From: Veillonella nakazawae
GTDB lineage: Bacteria > Bacillota > Negativicutes > Veillonellales > Veillonellaceae
Length of the DNA stretch: 64,000 bases
Reading direction: 5' to 3'
Assembly: GCF_013393365.1 (NCBI RefSeq)
Contig: NZ_AP022321.1
Span: forward strand, 1,433,501 to 1,497,500
The translations under genes were made by a program, and so were the position numbers. This document shows, one piece after another, positions 29,682 to 39,587 of the stretch (position 1 is its first letter; every line of letters begins with the position of its first letter). The notes below the pieces were generated by a model. It did no database searches and was not told the DNA's origin. It saw only the letters and a program-made list of their open reading frames with translations.

Positions 29682-29752
29682 ATATGTAGTATTAAGTTAT
29701 ACCGTATGCAAAAGATAACAATAGTATGGTCTATCATTATCTAGGGAGATAT

Positions 29753-31096
29753 ATGAAACAATTTACATTAGAAGAAAAAAATGAGGTTCTAGAGAATCCC
29801 TTTATCCATATTCATAGAAAGCTCGACGTCCTATTAAACGTAGGCAAACTACTCATGGAATGTGGTGCCGATACAAATCGAATCATTGAAGAAATGCTTA
29901 AAGCCGCCACATTTATGGGTATTCCTCATGATTATTTAAATATACATATTTCCTATACTACGATTATGGTCAATTTACTGCATAAAGAACGATCTATTAC
30001 CGTATTTAGAAAAACACCTGTCCATGTACCCAATATGGCTATGATTAATGCAGTATCTAAACTAACTTGGCGAGCCTTTGAACGACATTATTCACTTACA
30101 ACTTATGAACAGTTAATTTCAAAATTAGATTCCACTATTCCAGTATATCCTGATTGGATAAAGGGTATTGCTTGTGCCCTCGGATCAGCAGGCCTTGCCT
30201 TTTTGTATAGTAGCGATATGATAGCTTTTATTGTAACTGTTATTTGTTCTCTAATCGGTTATTTTGGTCGTACCTTATCGGTACGCTTTGGTTGCAATGA
30301 ATATGTAGGCATTGCAATTGGCGGCTTTGCCGCCATGGTTTCTGCCTATAGTTTCTATTCACATATTGAACAAGATTCGTTAGTTTACGTTCTTGTTTGT
30401 TGTACCTTATTTATGATACCTGGTGTACCGCTTATAAACTCCGTTATCGATACCATCAACAACCATATTTTATCGGGAATTACAAGAGCTATTAGAACGA
30501 TCCTTATCGTTGGTAGCATGACCTTAGGCATGGCCATGGCATTATACTTTAACCCTATGCCGGCCTTTAGCTTTGTAGATATTAAGCCTCATGTATTATC
30601 GATTGAGCAAATTATAGGGTCTTTTACAGCTGCTGCTTCCTTTGCGGTACTCTTTAACGCTCCTGTCCGATTACTAGTATCCATTGGCATTGGCGGTGTA
30701 TTATGCGTATTTATCCGCAATTTATTAGCTGTTGAATTTGGCTTCTCCATTCCAGGTTCTACCTTTGTAGGCGCTGCTGTAATGAGCGTAATTTATGTAA
30801 AAGTTTCTACGTGGCTTAAAACATCTAGCACAATCATCATCGTCCCATCTGCTATAGCCTTAATGCCTGGCATTTTATATTACAGATTCCTCTTTGATAT
30901 ACTTCATATCAACGCACTATCAGAGTCTGGTTTACTTCATATGGTTCAAAACGGTGTAACAGGCATCCTCACTATTGTAAGTATTGCGGTTGGTGTAGCA
31001 ATTCCAAATGTACTGGCTCAAAAATATTTGAAAGTATTAAAAGAGCGTAGAATTCAACAGCACTTGGCAACACGTCATATTAACGATGGCCAATAG
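29753..31096 (+). CDS. ThrE-family threonine/serine exporter (fused two-domain form)
   Basis: 447 residues from ATG 29753, chosen because GGGAG sits just upstream; an in-frame ATG at 29726 lacks a site. The N-terminal domain (about 20-265) is DUF1212/ThrE: VGKLLMECGADTNRIIEEML, then membrane helices and MIPGVPLINSVIDTINNHILSG. The C-terminal part (about 285-430) is the DUF3815/ThrE_2 domain (FVGAAVMSVIYVKVS, PSAIALMPGILYYR). About ten membrane helices in all. In Gram-positive and other bacteria the two domains may be separate genes; here they are one chain. It would export threonine or serine, but related proteins may carry other small acids. Confidence 0.82.
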   Translation: MKQFTLEEKNEVLENPFIHIHRKLDVLLNVGKLLMECGADTNRIIEEMLKAATFMGIPHDYLNIHISYTTIMVNLLHKERSITVFRKTPVHVPNMAMINAVSKLTWRAFERHYSLTTYEQLISKLDSTIPVYPDWIKGIACALGSAGLAFLYSSDMIAFIVTVICSLIGYFGRTLSVRFGCNEYVGIAIGGFAAMVSAYSFYSHIEQDSLVYVLVCCTLFMIPGVPLINSVIDTINNHILSGITRAIRTILIVGSMTLGMAMALYFNPMPAFSFVDIKPHVLSIEQIIGSFTAAASFAVLFNAPVRLLVSIGIGGVLCVFIRNLLAVEFGFSIPGSTFVGAAVMSVIYVKVSTWLKTSSTIIIVPSAIALMPGILYYRFLFDILHINALSESGLLHMVQNGVTGILTIVSIAVGVAIPNVLAQKYLKVLKERRIQQHLATRHINDGQ

Positions 31097-31194
31097 ATAT
31101 GCCTCACCAACTACATTACTAGCTTCGCAATATAGATAGCATACTAATTACCTATAGCTAGTAATAGGTAATTATAATCAAAAGAACATATATA

Positions 31195-31228
31195 AAAAGA
31201 GCTGGCCCTCAACGAGGCCAGCTCTTTT
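31195..31228. terminator. Bidirectional terminator between the thrE-like gene and ftsH
   Basis: Perfect 13-bp stem (AAAAGAGCTGGCC, 31195-31207, with 31216-31228) and an 8-base loop. The A-run and T-run at its two ends allow it to serve the convergent genes on both strands. Confidence 0.9.
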
Positions 31229-31242
31229 ATTTAGATAACTCA

Positions 31243-33171
31243 TTATTTGATTTCATTAGAAGGTGTTTCACTAGGAGCATCCACTGTAGCAGTGTTCTCT
31301 TTAGCTTCAACCACCTCTGGTACGACAATACCTGCCGCTTCTAGAGCTTCTTTAGGCTCCTCAGTTTCTGGCGCTTTTGTTGTACCATATTTGTAAAGAT
31401 TATCTACTGCTTTCGCATCGATTGTTTCTTCCTCTAATAAAGCATTTGCCATATCATGTAAGAATTTCTCGTTATCGCTAAGAAGTTTTGTTACGTCTTT
31501 ATACGCTTCTTCAACAATGCGATGAATTTCAGCATCAATTTTTGCAGCAATTTCTTCACTGTAGTTGCGTTCATGGCCAAGGTTTTTACCCAAGAATACT
31601 TGTTCTTGTTGTTCACCAAATACGATAGGACCAAGCTCATCGCTCATGCCCCAACGCGTTACCATAGCGCGTGCTGTATTCGTTACGCTTTGAAGGTCAC
31701 CAGAAGCACCTGTACTGATTTCATCTAAAATCAAAGCCTCTGCAATTCGACCACCAAGGGCTACGCGAATATCTGCCAATAATTGAGATTTTGTTTTGTA
31801 GTTTTGTTCCTCTGTAGGAAGCATCATAGTGTAACCACCTGCTGCGCCACGAGGAATGATTGTTACCTTATGAACAGGATCTGCATGAGGCAACAAATGT
31901 GCCACGATGGCATGACCAGATTCATGGTACGCTGTTAACTTACGGTCTTTCTCGCTCACAATATGACTGCGACGTTCAGGACCCATGCTAACCTTTTCAC
32001 TAGCTTCTTCAACTTCAGCCATAGTGATAACTTTTTTGTTAAGGCGAGCTGCCAATAAAGCCGCTTCATTTAACAAGTTGTTCAAGTCAGCACCAGTAAA
32101 GCCTGGAGTTTTCTTAGCAATTGTTTTCAAGTCTACATCGTCAGCTAATGGCTTGTTACGAGCATGTACTTTTAAGATTGCTTCACGACCGCGTAAGTCT
32201 GGACGACCTACGATAACTTGACGGTCAAAACGACCTGGACGCAAAAGCGCTGGGTCAAGAATATCTGGGCGGTTTGTGGCAGCGATAGTAATAATACCTT
32301 CGTTGGCACCGAAACCATCCATTTCAACGAGCAATTGGTTCAATGTTTGTTCACGTTCGTCGTGACCACCACCAAGACCAGCACCACGTTGGCGACCAAC
32401 CGCATCAATTTCGTCGATAAAGATGATACATGGAGCATTCTTTTTCGCTTGTGTGAAAAGATCACGCACACGAGAAGCACCAACACCTACGAACATTTCT
32501 ACAAAGTCAGAACCAGAAATCGTAAAGAATGGTACCCCTGCTTCACCAGCAACGGCTTTAGCAAGCAATGTTTTACCTGTACCTGGAGGACCTGCGAGCA
32601 ATACACCTTTCGGAATTTTAGCACCGATTGTTGTAAATTTACCTGGATCCTTCAAGAATTCTACTACTTCTTCTAATTCTTGTTTTGCTTCTTCAGCACC
32701 TGCTACATCTTTAAAGCTAACCTTTACGTTACCTTCACCCATCAATTTAGCACGGCTTTTACCAAAGTTCATCACTCGGCCACCGCCACCTTGAGTTTGT
32801 TGCATGATAAAGAAGAACAATACAACCAAGATGATAATAGGAATAGCAGAACCTAACAGGCTCATCCACCAAGCTGGTTGCTCAGGTGGAGCTGCTGTAA
32901 TTTCTACGCCATTATCTTGTAATGTTTTAATTAATGTTTCATCACTTGGCGCATAAGAATTGAACTCTGTTCCATTTTTTAGTTTACCTTTAATACCATG
33001 ATCATTGGTAATCGTTACGGACTCAACCTTTTTCTGTTGTACTTGTTGAATAAATCCTGTGTAACTTAGTTCAGATTTATTCGCACTTTGACCAGAGAAA
33101 GCGTCAATGGCGATAACGAAAGCGGCAATGATAAGTAAGTAAAGGACGATATTTTTTGTAAATCGACCCAA
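31243..33171 (-). CDS. ftsH: ATP-dependent zinc metalloprotease FtsH
   Basis: 642 residues; TTG start 33171 with AAAGGGG 7 bases upstream. Two membrane helices (about 8-24 and 104-122) enclose a periplasmic domain. AAA motifs: Walker A GPPGTGKT (194-201), Walker [18 protein letters not shown], second region of homology near [19 protein letters not shown]. Protease HEXXH at 416-420 ([11 protein letters not shown]). It degrades membrane and regulatory proteins in the inner membrane. The tilS-hpt-ftsH order is a classic Firmicute neighbourhood and is kept here. Confidence 0.97.
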   Translation of the reverse strand: MGRFTKNIVLYLLIIAAFVIAIDAFSGQSANKSELSYTGFIQQVQQKKVESVTITNDHGIKGKLKNGTEFNSYAPSDETLIKTLQDNGVEITAAPPEQPAWWMSLLGSAIPIIILVVLFFFIMQQTQGGGGRVMNFGKSRAKLMGEGNVKVSFKDVAGAEEAKQELEEVVEFLKDPGKFTTIGAKIPKGVLLAGPPGTGKTLLAKAVAGEAGVPFFTISGSDFVEMFVGVGASRVRDLFTQAKKNAPCIIFIDEIDAVGRQRGAGLGGGHDEREQTLNQLLVEMDGFGANEGIITIAATNRPDILDPALLRPGRFDRQVIVGRPDLRGREAILKVHARNKPLADDVDLKTIAKKTPGFTGADLNNLLNEAALLAARLNKKVITMAEVEEASEKVSMGPERRSHIVSEKDRKLTAYHESGHAIVAHLLPHADPVHKVTIIPRGAAGGYTMMLPTEEQNYKTKSQLLADIRVALGGRIAEALILDEISTGASGDLQSVTNTARAMVTRWGMSDELGPIVFGEQQEQVFLGKNLGHERNYSEEIAAKIDAEIHRIVEEAYKDVTKLLSDNEKFLHDMANALLEEETIDAKAVDNLYKYGTTKAPETEEPKEALEAAGIVVPEVVEAKENTATVDAPSETPSNEIK

Positions 33172-33259
33172 AAGATTACCCCTTTCAATAATAATTTAGT
33201 TGTATAAACGAATTGAGTACATCTCATCGAGAGATGCACTCATATATTATATCATATTT

Positions 33260-33805
33260 TTAATTTTGATACATTTCTTCCTTTAAAATACCGATATAAG
33301 GCAAGTGACGATATTTTTCCGCGTAGTCTAAACCATAACCGATAACAAAGTAGTCAGGAATGATAAAGCCTACATAGTCTACTTCTACGTCCATTTTACG
33401 GCGCTCAGGTTTATTTAATAACGCTGCAAGACGTACGCTTTTAGCGCCACGAGCATGTAAATTTTCTAGCAAGTAATGTAATGTTGTACCAGTATCAACG
33501 ATATCCTCTACAACAAGCACATGCTTCCCCTCTACAGAGCGATCCAAATCTTTTAGAATTCGTACTACACCTGTACTAGTTGTGCCACTACCATAGCTAG
33601 AGCAAGAAATAAAATCAAAACTTACATCTACACTATCATCAATAGCGCGAGCTAAGTCTGTAAAGAAAACGATGGCTCCCTTTAACACCCCTACAAGCAC
33701 TACAGATTCATTTTTATAGTCTTCGCTAATTGCTTTACCTAACTCGGCTACACGAGCCTGTAATTGTTCCGCTGTATATAAAATCTCTTTTGCGTCTTGA
33801 TGCAT
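33260..33805 (-). CDS. hpt: Hypoxanthine phosphoribosyltransferase
   Basis: 181 residues. PRPP-binding motif HVLVVEDIVDTGTTLHYLLE is intact, and LVGVLKGAIVFFTDLARAI lies in the N-terminal half. It converts hypoxanthine or guanine to IMP or GMP in salvage. RBS GGAGGT. It lies 23 bases after tilS and 88 bases before ftsH. Confidence 0.95.
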   Translation of the reverse strand: MHQDAKEILYTAEQLQARVAELGKAISEDYKNESVVLVGVLKGAIVFFTDLARAIDDSVDVSFDFISCSSYGSGTTSTGVVRILKDLDRSVEGKHVLVVEDIVDTGTTLHYLLENLHARGAKSVRLAALLNKPERRKMDVEVDYVGFIIPDYFVIGYGLDYAEKYRHLPYIGILKEEMYQN

Positions 33806-33828
33806 CTATATGACCTCCACGATTCATA

Positions 33829-34827
33829 TTAATGTTTGCAATATACCTTTATTGTATCACATTGAGCAATTACTTTTATACTTTTTATAGTGAAAGTTTT
33901 CGCTTCTCCGGTGTTAACAATATCTAGTAATTGCTCTTGATGGGCTGTAGTAAGCGTTATATCAGAGTCAATAGAGCTTACCAAACGCTGCCACAAACGA
34001 CGTTGTATGGCTAATGGTTCCTTTCGTAAAGCCCTACGAGATAAACGCATTTCACCCTTATCAATAGTCACTAATCGCTTAAAAGCTTGCACTGTCAAAT
34101 CAGAGATCACAGCTAAATCTTCACTTACAGAACCTCCTAATCTAGCGATAGCATCTACTACATTAGGGTTAATCGATTCTAACTCAGGTATAACGCGATG
34201 ACGAATTTTATTTCGCTGGTATCGAATATCATCATTTGTAGAATCAATACAATACGTGAGCTTCCTATCGGCTAAATAAGCTAATAATTCCTCTTTTGTA
34301 ACATCTAATAAGGGTCTAATTACAGGAACATCATAGTCATTGCTGAATACAGCCATACCTGTTAACCCGTTTAATCCAGTACCTCTAATGAGATGCGCTA
34401 GAATCGACTCAGCTTGATCGTCCTTATGGTGAGCTACTGAAATATAATCATATCCTTCAGACTGAGCAATTTCATTTAACCATTGATAACGTACTTGGCG
34501 GCCTATAGTTTCTTCAGACTTTTTATGTTCCTTACTTAGGCGCGGTACATCAAAGGTAGCGGAATAAAATGGCAGACCTAACTCTTCTACCTGATGTTGG
34601 AGCCACAAGACCTCATCTTTACTTTCAGGGCGAATACAGTGATTCACAATGGCTACACCTATTTTGTACGTTGTATGACGATGCGTAGCAATATCATGTA
34701 ACAAATACAATAGAGCCATTGAATCGGGGCCACCAGAGCAAGCTACTAGAATTCGACTATTTTCAGGAAATAGATTATGTGATTTTAAGGTGTGATTAAT
34801 GGTTCGAATAAGTTCTTTCACATTCAC
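33829..34827 (-). CDS. tilS: tRNA(Ile)-lysidine synthase
   Basis: 332 residues from GTG 34827, preferred because GGAGG lies 9 bases upstream; the longer frame from 34848 would put that site inside the gene. The PP-loop RILVACSGGPDSMALLYLLH and the VAHHKDDQAESILAHLIRGTG motif identify TilS. It changes C34 of tRNA-Ile (CAU anticodon) to lysidine so that it reads AUA. It overlaps the ppx stop by about 30 bases, so translation is coupled. The C-terminal substrate-binding domain is short but present. Confidence 0.93.
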   Translation of the reverse strand: MNVKELIRTINHTLKSHNLFPENSRILVACSGGPDSMALLYLLHDIATHRHTTYKIGVAIVNHCIRPESKDEVLWLQHQVEELGLPFYSATFDVPRLSKEHKKSEETIGRQVRYQWLNEIAQSEGYDYISVAHHKDDQAESILAHLIRGTGLNGLTGMAVFSNDYDVPVIRPLLDVTKEELLAYLADRKLTYCIDSTNDDIRYQRNKIRHRVIPELESINPNVVDAIARLGGSVSEDLAVISDLTVQAFKRLVTIDKGEMRLSRRALRKEPLAIQRRLWQRLVSSIDSDITLTTAHQEQLLDIVNTGEAKTFTIKSIKVIAQCDTIKVYCKH

Positions 34828-35692
34828 GAGCCATCGCCTCCATACCATCTTGGTCGCTCACAAATACATGAGGAACCTCATAAGCATCCATAAAGGACGT
34901 CAAAATTTCTGCACCAGCTACGATGATATCGGCACGTCCTGCAGGTAAACCTTTTACGTGTAATCGCTCATCGCGACTCATGTAACGTAAGTTTAGAATG
35001 ATGCCCTCTACTGTTTCACGACTTAATTTATGACCTTGTACCTTCGTACCATCATAGTTTTCAAGGCCTAAATCAATGGCCGCTAGCGTCGTTAGCGTAC
35101 CACCGATACCAATGAATTCACCAAATTCACCTTGAATCATCATGGGATCCCAAAGGAATCGAGTTTCTTCCCATACTCGTTGAGGACCTTCATCAGACAT
35201 AGATTGAAGGCGTACAGCCCCTACAGGATAAGATCGACTCCAGTAAACGCCGTCCTTATTGCCTAATGCTAGCTCTGTACTACCGCCACCGATATCGATA
35301 GTTGTATAGTGACGACCATCATTCAACTGATCTCCTAAGGCACCATTAAAGCCATAAATAGCCTCTTCATCGCCCGTGAGAATACGCCATTCCATCGGAC
35401 AATGTTCGCTAATGCGGTCCATAAATTCAAGGCCATTAGATGCTTCACGAACAGCGCTCGTTGCAAAACCAAAGTAGTATTCCGCCCCATATTGGTCTGC
35501 TAGTTTTTTTATTTCTGTAAAAGCTTGATAGGACGCTTCCATCGATTCAGTACGCAATGTACCATCTGAATTACGTTGGCCTAAACGAGTAGTCCACAAC
35601 TGTTTCGGCTCATAGTGCCATATATTATTTTCATAAGTAGCCAATAATAAGCGTACTGAATTTGATCCAATATCAATAATAGCTAACTTCAT
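34796..35692 (-). CDS. Ppx/GppA-type exopolyphosphatase
   Basis: 298 residues, the short form with only the two actin-like core domains. Motifs: LAIIDIGSNSVRLLLA (phosphate-1), FGFATSAVREASNG, YTTIDIGGGSTELALG (phosphate-2) and IGIGGTLTTLAAIDL. It hydrolyses polyphosphate or pppGpp. The domain beyond 300 residues seen in E. coli Ppx is missing. AAGGAG precedes the ATG. It leads the ppx-tilS-hpt-ftsH run. Confidence 0.9.
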   Translation of the reverse strand: MKLAIIDIGSNSVRLLLATYENNIWHYEPKQLWTTRLGQRNSDGTLRTESMEASYQAFTEIKKLADQYGAEYYFGFATSAVREASNGLEFMDRISEHCPMEWRILTGDEEAIYGFNGALGDQLNDGRHYTTIDIGGGSTELALGNKDGVYWSRSYPVGAVRLQSMSDEGPQRVWEETRFLWDPMMIQGEFGEFIGIGGTLTTLAAIDLGLENYDGTKVQGHKLSRETVEGIILNLRYMSRDERLHVKGLPAGRADIIVAGAEILTSFMDAYEVPHVFVSDQDGMEAMARECERTYSNH

Positions 35693-35751
35693 AATTGCTC
35701 CTTACATAATTAGTATGCCTCTAACACTATTATACTGTTAAGGCCTATACA

Positions 35752-35781
35752 TAAGTAAAGAGATGGCTCAATGCCATCTCT
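35752..35781 (-). terminator. Terminator after the S1-domain gene
   Basis: 9-bp stem AGAGATGGC / GCCATCTCT (35759-35767 with 35773-35781), 5-base loop, followed on the minus strand by TTTACTT. The T-run is weak. Confidence 0.6.
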
Positions 35782-35786
35782 CACTA

Positions 35787-36188
35787 TTAATCTCGACGAC
35801 CGCCTCGGCCTCCGCGTTTACCTTCTGTATTGCGTTTTAAATCGTGTAAGCGTTCATTGCTATCGCGCAAGAATGATTTCATCTTTGCTTCAAAAGCCTC
35901 TGTGCTTTGTTTAGATTGAACACGACGAGGACGTCGCTCTTCACTTGGTGTCTCTTTAGGTTGTGTTTGACGAATAGAAAGGCCTATTTTATTGCCTTCA
36001 ATAGATAAAACCTTAACCTTTACTGGATCTTCAACCTTTAATACGGTATTAATATCTTCGACATACCCATGAGCTACTTCAGAAATATGAACTAGACCGG
36101 TTTGCTTCTCTCCTAAATCAACAAATACACCAAATTTTGTAATACCAGATACGGTACCATCAATAATGTTACCAACTTCGATTGCCAT
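35787..36188 (-). CDS. S1 RNA-binding domain protein (YabR-like)
   Basis: 133 residues. Residues 1-70 are one S1/OB-fold domain (GNIIDGTVSGITKFGVFVDL, GLVHISEVAHGYVEDI), close to the general-stress YabR/YugI type. The tail (75-133) is rich in Arg, Lys and Gly and ends in GKRGGRGGRRD, an RGG-like RNA-binding tail. It probably binds RNA or ribosomes. In Bacillus yabR follows divIC, as here (70 bases apart). Confidence 0.88.
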   Translation of the reverse strand: MAIEVGNIIDGTVSGITKFGVFVDLGEKQTGLVHISEVAHGYVEDINTVLKVEDPVKVKVLSIEGNKIGLSIRQTQPKETPSEERRPRRVQSKQSTEAFEAKMKSFLRDSNERLHDLKRNTEGKRGGRGGRRD

Positions 36189-36257
36189 GCAACCTCCTAA
36201 TTAATGCGGAAACCTCAAACTACAAACTAATGCGAATCTAAATTACTACAGTCAAAC

Positions 36258-36590
36258 CTATTTTACATAAGGTACTTCACCAGGTTTTACAAGGCCGAGC
36301 TCCTCACGAGCCACCCCCTCAATGGTCTTTGGATCTTGCAACTTAGCCTTTTCCTGTTCTAATTCTTCATTTCGCTGTTTTAATTCTTGCAATTGTTGCT
36401 CAATATGTTGTTTTTCTTGATATACAGCCACCAAGCGATAGGCTTGCCCTAATAATAGCAGCACCATAATCCCTATACCAATTCGCTTGATCCACATGAG
36501 GATAATACGTTGATCCTGCGCTTTGCGATTAGGTCTAACCCGTTTGCGCGGCTTTTTTGGACGTTGTACTTCCATAGTGTCTTGAGTCAT
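36258..36590 (-). CDS. divIC: Septum formation initiator DivIC/FtsB
   Basis: 110 residues from ATG 36590 (GGGGGATATT upstream); an in-frame TTG at 36602 is less likely. Layout: short basic cytoplasmic end (PKKPRKRVRPNRKAQDQR), one membrane helix (about 33-52), and a coiled coil in the periplasm (QQLQELKQRNEELEQEKAKL). Ends with the conserved REELGLVKPGEVPY motif. Part of the FtsL-FtsB-FtsQ/DivIB switch that activates septal wall synthesis. Confidence 0.9.
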   Translation of the reverse strand: MTQDTMEVQRPKKPRKRVRPNRKAQDQRIILMWIKRIGIGIMVLLLLGQAYRLVAVYQEKQHIEQQLQELKQRNEELEQEKAKLQDPKTIEGVAREELGLVKPGEVPYVK

Positions 36591-36753
36591 AATATCCCCC
36601 AAAAATATTCATCATCTGTATACTGTCATTTTTTAATTATATCACAGAACCTCGTTAGGGACTAAATAAAATTATCTATAGTTTACCTTATATCTATCAT
36701 ATAGTTAAAGAGGTCTTATCAAAGATAGACTTATTAGCAACAGCTATATGGCC

Positions 36754-37701
36754 TTATAAAATCTCTGCTTTATGAGCATATTCACGAATTACTGCACAAG
36801 ACTTTTTAAATAAAGCTAATTCATCTTCAGCAAGCTTCAATTCAAATACATCTTCGATACCATCTTTGCCAATAACTGCTGGAGTGGATGCAAAGATTCC
36901 TTCTTCACCATATTGGCCATCTAGATAACAAGAACATGGCAAGACTTTCTTTTCGTCATGGAATACAGCACGAATTAATTCTGTTGTTGCACTAGCAATG
37001 CCGAACTCTGTGGAGCCTTTACCAGCCAATACGTGGTAACCACCAATTTTTACATCATCTAGCACTTGAGTATGATCAAGTGTAGGGAATCTATAAGGCA
37101 ATTCTTGTTGTAATTGTACTAACGGCTTTCCTTGTACATAAACATGAGACCATGGCACCATAGCACTACCGCCATGTTCACCTAAACAATAGGCTGTAAT
37201 TGTACGATTGCTAATATTGAAAATGCGCGCCAATTCCTTTTGTAACCGTGCAGAATCTAAGGCCGTACCGCTAGAAATAATACGTTTTGGATTCCAATTT
37301 AAATGTTTACATAAATACGTAGCTACAACGTCAGCTGGATTAGAGATAGAAATAATGAATCCATCAAATCCAGACTTTTTAATTCGAGGAATAACATCCT
37401 TTAAAACCTCTACTGTATCACCAAGACTTTCTAAGCGATCTTGATATAAATTTGGTAAAGGACCAGCGCTAAATACGAGAATATCACAATCCCCACAATC
37501 TTCAATAGGACCTGCAGTAGCTGTTACTTTATGAGGAATATAGCTAACAGCATCATTTATATCCATTGCTTGTGCTTTAGCTTTTTTCTCGTCAATATCC
37601 ATCATATATAGTTCATCTACTTCACCTTGTAGAGCAAGAGAAAATGCTACATGAGAACCTACATGTCCAGTGCCAATAATACCTACTTTACGTAACTTCA
37701 T
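36754..37701 (-). CDS. L-2-hydroxyacid dehydrogenase of the lactate/malate dehydrogenase family
   Basis: 315 residues. NAD-binding KVGIIGTGHVGSHVAFSLA with Asp at the end of strand 2 (MMDIDEKKA), the SNPADVVATYL motif, SGTALDSARLQKEL, and the catalytic His in CLGEHGGSAMVPWSH. This is the Ldh/Mdh/HicDH fold. In the substrate loop (SAGPLPNLYQDRLES) the place that is Gln in lactate and Arg in malate dehydrogenase seems to be Pro, so specificity is unclear. L-lactate is plausible because Veillonella lives on lactate; a branched 2-hydroxyacid is an alternative. AGGAGG precedes the ATG. Standalone gene; no terminator seen downstream. Confidence 0.85.
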   Translation of the reverse strand: MKLRKVGIIGTGHVGSHVAFSLALQGEVDELYMMDIDEKKAKAQAMDINDAVSYIPHKVTATAGPIEDCGDCDILVFSAGPLPNLYQDRLESLGDTVEVLKDVIPRIKKSGFDGFIISISNPADVVATYLCKHLNWNPKRIISSGTALDSARLQKELARIFNISNRTITAYCLGEHGGSAMVPWSHVYVQGKPLVQLQQELPYRFPTLDHTQVLDDVKIGGYHVLAGKGSTEFGIASATTELIRAVFHDEKKVLPCSCYLDGQYGEEGIFASTPAVIGKDGIEDVFELKLAEDELALFKKSCAVIREYAHKAEIL

Positions 37702-37884
37702 AAGGGCCTCCTACGATTCGCACTAAAAGATATACATCTTCTAATACAATTCCACTTAAACCAGCGATTGCCATTATATGAATCGACAATGTTAAGTTAT
37801 ATTAAAACATATTGCTTGTAAAATACATAAACTATTATATACCTATTTTCTCATAGGTATATAAGAAAATAGATTTATAGCGAT

Positions 37885-37919
37885 AAAAAAAGACTATTAT
37901 AGGAAATCCTATAATAGTC
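37885..37919 (-). terminator. Terminator after the GlsB-type gene
   Basis: 12-13 bp perfect AT-rich stem (37892-37904 with 37907-37919) followed on the minus strand by seven T. It ends the unit of the unknown anchored protein plus GlsB-type protein. Confidence 0.8.
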
Positions 37920-37933
37920 CTTCTATTATATAG

Positions 37934-38170
37934 TTAGTCTCGTCCAGTAAAGAAGCTTACTACAGCAATCACTATAACTGCACCAACGATGGACGGAATT
38001 AATGCCATGCCTGCAAGACTTGGGCCCCAAGTACCAAGCAAAGCTTGACCTACAGAAGCCCCTACTAAACCAGCAATAACACGAAGAATAATCCCCATGC
38101 TTTGCGCCTTTTTAGTAATACGACCAGCTACAAAACCAATGAATCCGCCTACAATAATTGACCAAAGCAT
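37934..38170 (-). CDS. GlsB/YeaQ/YmgE-type small membrane protein
   Basis: 78 residues, nearly all hydrophobic, with three predicted membrane helices. The conserved pattern WSIIVGGFIGFVAGRITKKA followed by GIILRVIAGLVGASVGQALLG matches the transglycosylase-associated (Tag) family, known for stress-induced expression in other bacteria. Its molecular role is unknown. AGGAGG before ATG. It follows the 268-residue gene by 10 bases. Confidence 0.85.
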   Translation of the reverse strand: MLWSIIVGGFIGFVAGRITKKAQSMGIILRVIAGLVGASVGQALLGTWGPSLAGMALIPSIVGAVIVIAVVSFFTGRD

Positions 38171-38180
38171 AATATACCTC

Positions 38181-38987
38181 CTATAAAGTCATCTCATCAA
38201 GATTAAGCGGGAATAAATCCTTATTCTCCATCACTTGTGGCGACTTTTCTAAATATTGTTTTCGCATTGACCATAAAATTTCTAAATCCTTTGGATCTAA
38301 CTTGGACAATGCATATATCATCGTGAAATCTGAACCATAATGGCCACGCAAGCTATCAGGTACTCCTTTGGGTCCTTCTCCACCTAGACGATTATTAAAG
38401 AACCCTTGAATACGGCGACTATCTAAATCAATGATAATAAACCCTGACGCATCATATACATACAATGTATGATTTATACGCTTTAAAGCTCGTACCGTAT
38501 TCGTTATAAAATACTGGTCCTTCATGTCAATGAGGGATGACTCATAACCTGAATGGTAAAAGTCCCCATAATAATGAGCTCCTCTATCTGTAGATTCCAG
38601 TAAATCCTTGAGTATGGATTGTTCTGGACCACTAAAATCAGAGAAAGTTTTTACCATAGTAATCTCTCGTAAACCACGTTGGTAATTCTCGGTCTTCGGT
38701 GGCTCTATATGTTGACCACGAAAGGTAATAGGCATCAACCGAAGTGTATTATCAGCTAAATTATAAATACCATACCCTTCATAACCTAGAAAGTACACTT
38801 GTGAGTCGATGGACTTCATCGCTAATATTCGTTTTGAAATGATGGCATCACTAGAATTTACTAATGTATGCTCTTCTGGGTCTATGCGTACTGTTTTACT
38901 GTCGTAATTGCCACCTACTGCAAGCCAATAGGACAGCCCCACTACAATTAATGCTAGTATGCACAAACCGATACGTTTTATATTCAT
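38181..38987 (-). CDS. Unknown membrane-anchored protein
   Basis: 268 residues. One N-terminal hydrophobic segment (about 5-25) is an anchor or signal peptide; there is no lipobox Cys after it. The rest looks like an extracytoplasmic domain with many short beta-strand stretches (VYFLGYEGYGIYNLADNT, HTLYVYDASGFIIIDLD), as in beta-propeller-like repeats. I do not recognise the family. RBS AGGGAG. It is in a two-gene unit with the GlsB-type gene. Confidence 0.65.
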   Translation of the reverse strand: MNIKRIGLCILALIVVGLSYWLAVGGNYDSKTVRIDPEEHTLVNSSDAIISKRILAMKSIDSQVYFLGYEGYGIYNLADNTLRLMPITFRGQHIEPPKTENYQRGLREITMVKTFSDFSGPEQSILKDLLESTDRGAHYYGDFYHSGYESSLIDMKDQYFITNTVRALKRINHTLYVYDASGFIIIDLDSRRIQGFFNNRLGGEGPKGVPDSLRGHYGSDFTMIYALSKLDPKDLEILWSMRKQYLEKSPQVMENKDLFPLNLDEMTL

Positions 38988-39113
38988 TTATACTCCCTAT
39001 GAATCCCCAAGCATAAAACGTAATAATATATTGCCATTACAGTAAGTCCCTATTAATATAATCCCAATTCTAGGTATAACTGTAAATTTTATTTTTAATA
39101 TCTTTGTAGATTT

Positions 39114-39587
39114 CTATGCCAAACTTAATGTAGCTAATCGCTCGCTAATTGACATACCCTTATAGGTAAAAGTTGGTAACAACTCATGTAAAGGTTCTAA
39201 GACAAAGGTTCTATCCCAAAAATAAGGATGCGGTATAGTTAGAGTTTCATCACAAATGGAAATCATAGAACCGGCCTCATCAAAAGCCAAAATAATATCT
39301 AAATCTAATGTACGTGGTCCCCAGTGAATGAGTCGTTCACGACCAGCCTCTTGTTCTAAGGACTGAAGTACACTTAACATTTCATGAGGATTCAAAGCAC
39401 TTTTACAAGACCACATGCCATTAATAAATGACGCCTGATCTGTATATCCCCAAGGTTCCGTTTCTATCAAAGAAGAACTAATAACCTCTGAAACGGTCTC
39501 ATGCCCTTGTAATAGGTGAAAAGCGGAATTAATATAGCCTCTTTTATCACCTATATTTGAACCTACACTGATGTAATAGGTATACAT
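39114..39587 (-). CDS. folK: HPPK: 6-hydroxymethyl-7,8-dihydropterin pyrophosphokinase
   Basis: 157 residues from ATG 39587, which overlaps the folB stop as TGATG; the in-frame TTG three bases earlier is less likely. Motifs: YISVGSNIGDKRGYINSAF and RLIHWGPRTLDLDIILAFD followed by IPHPYFWDRTFVLEPL, the HPPK signature. It pyrophosphorylates the pterin for folate synthesis. Last gene of the folE-folP-folB-folK run. Confidence 0.96.
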   Translation of the reverse strand: MYTYYISVGSNIGDKRGYINSAFHLLQGHETVSEVISSSLIETEPWGYTDQASFINGMWSCKSALNPHEMLSVLQSLEQEAGRERLIHWGPRTLDLDIILAFDEAGSMISICDETLTIPHPYFWDRTFVLEPLHELLPTFTYKGMSISERLATLSLA

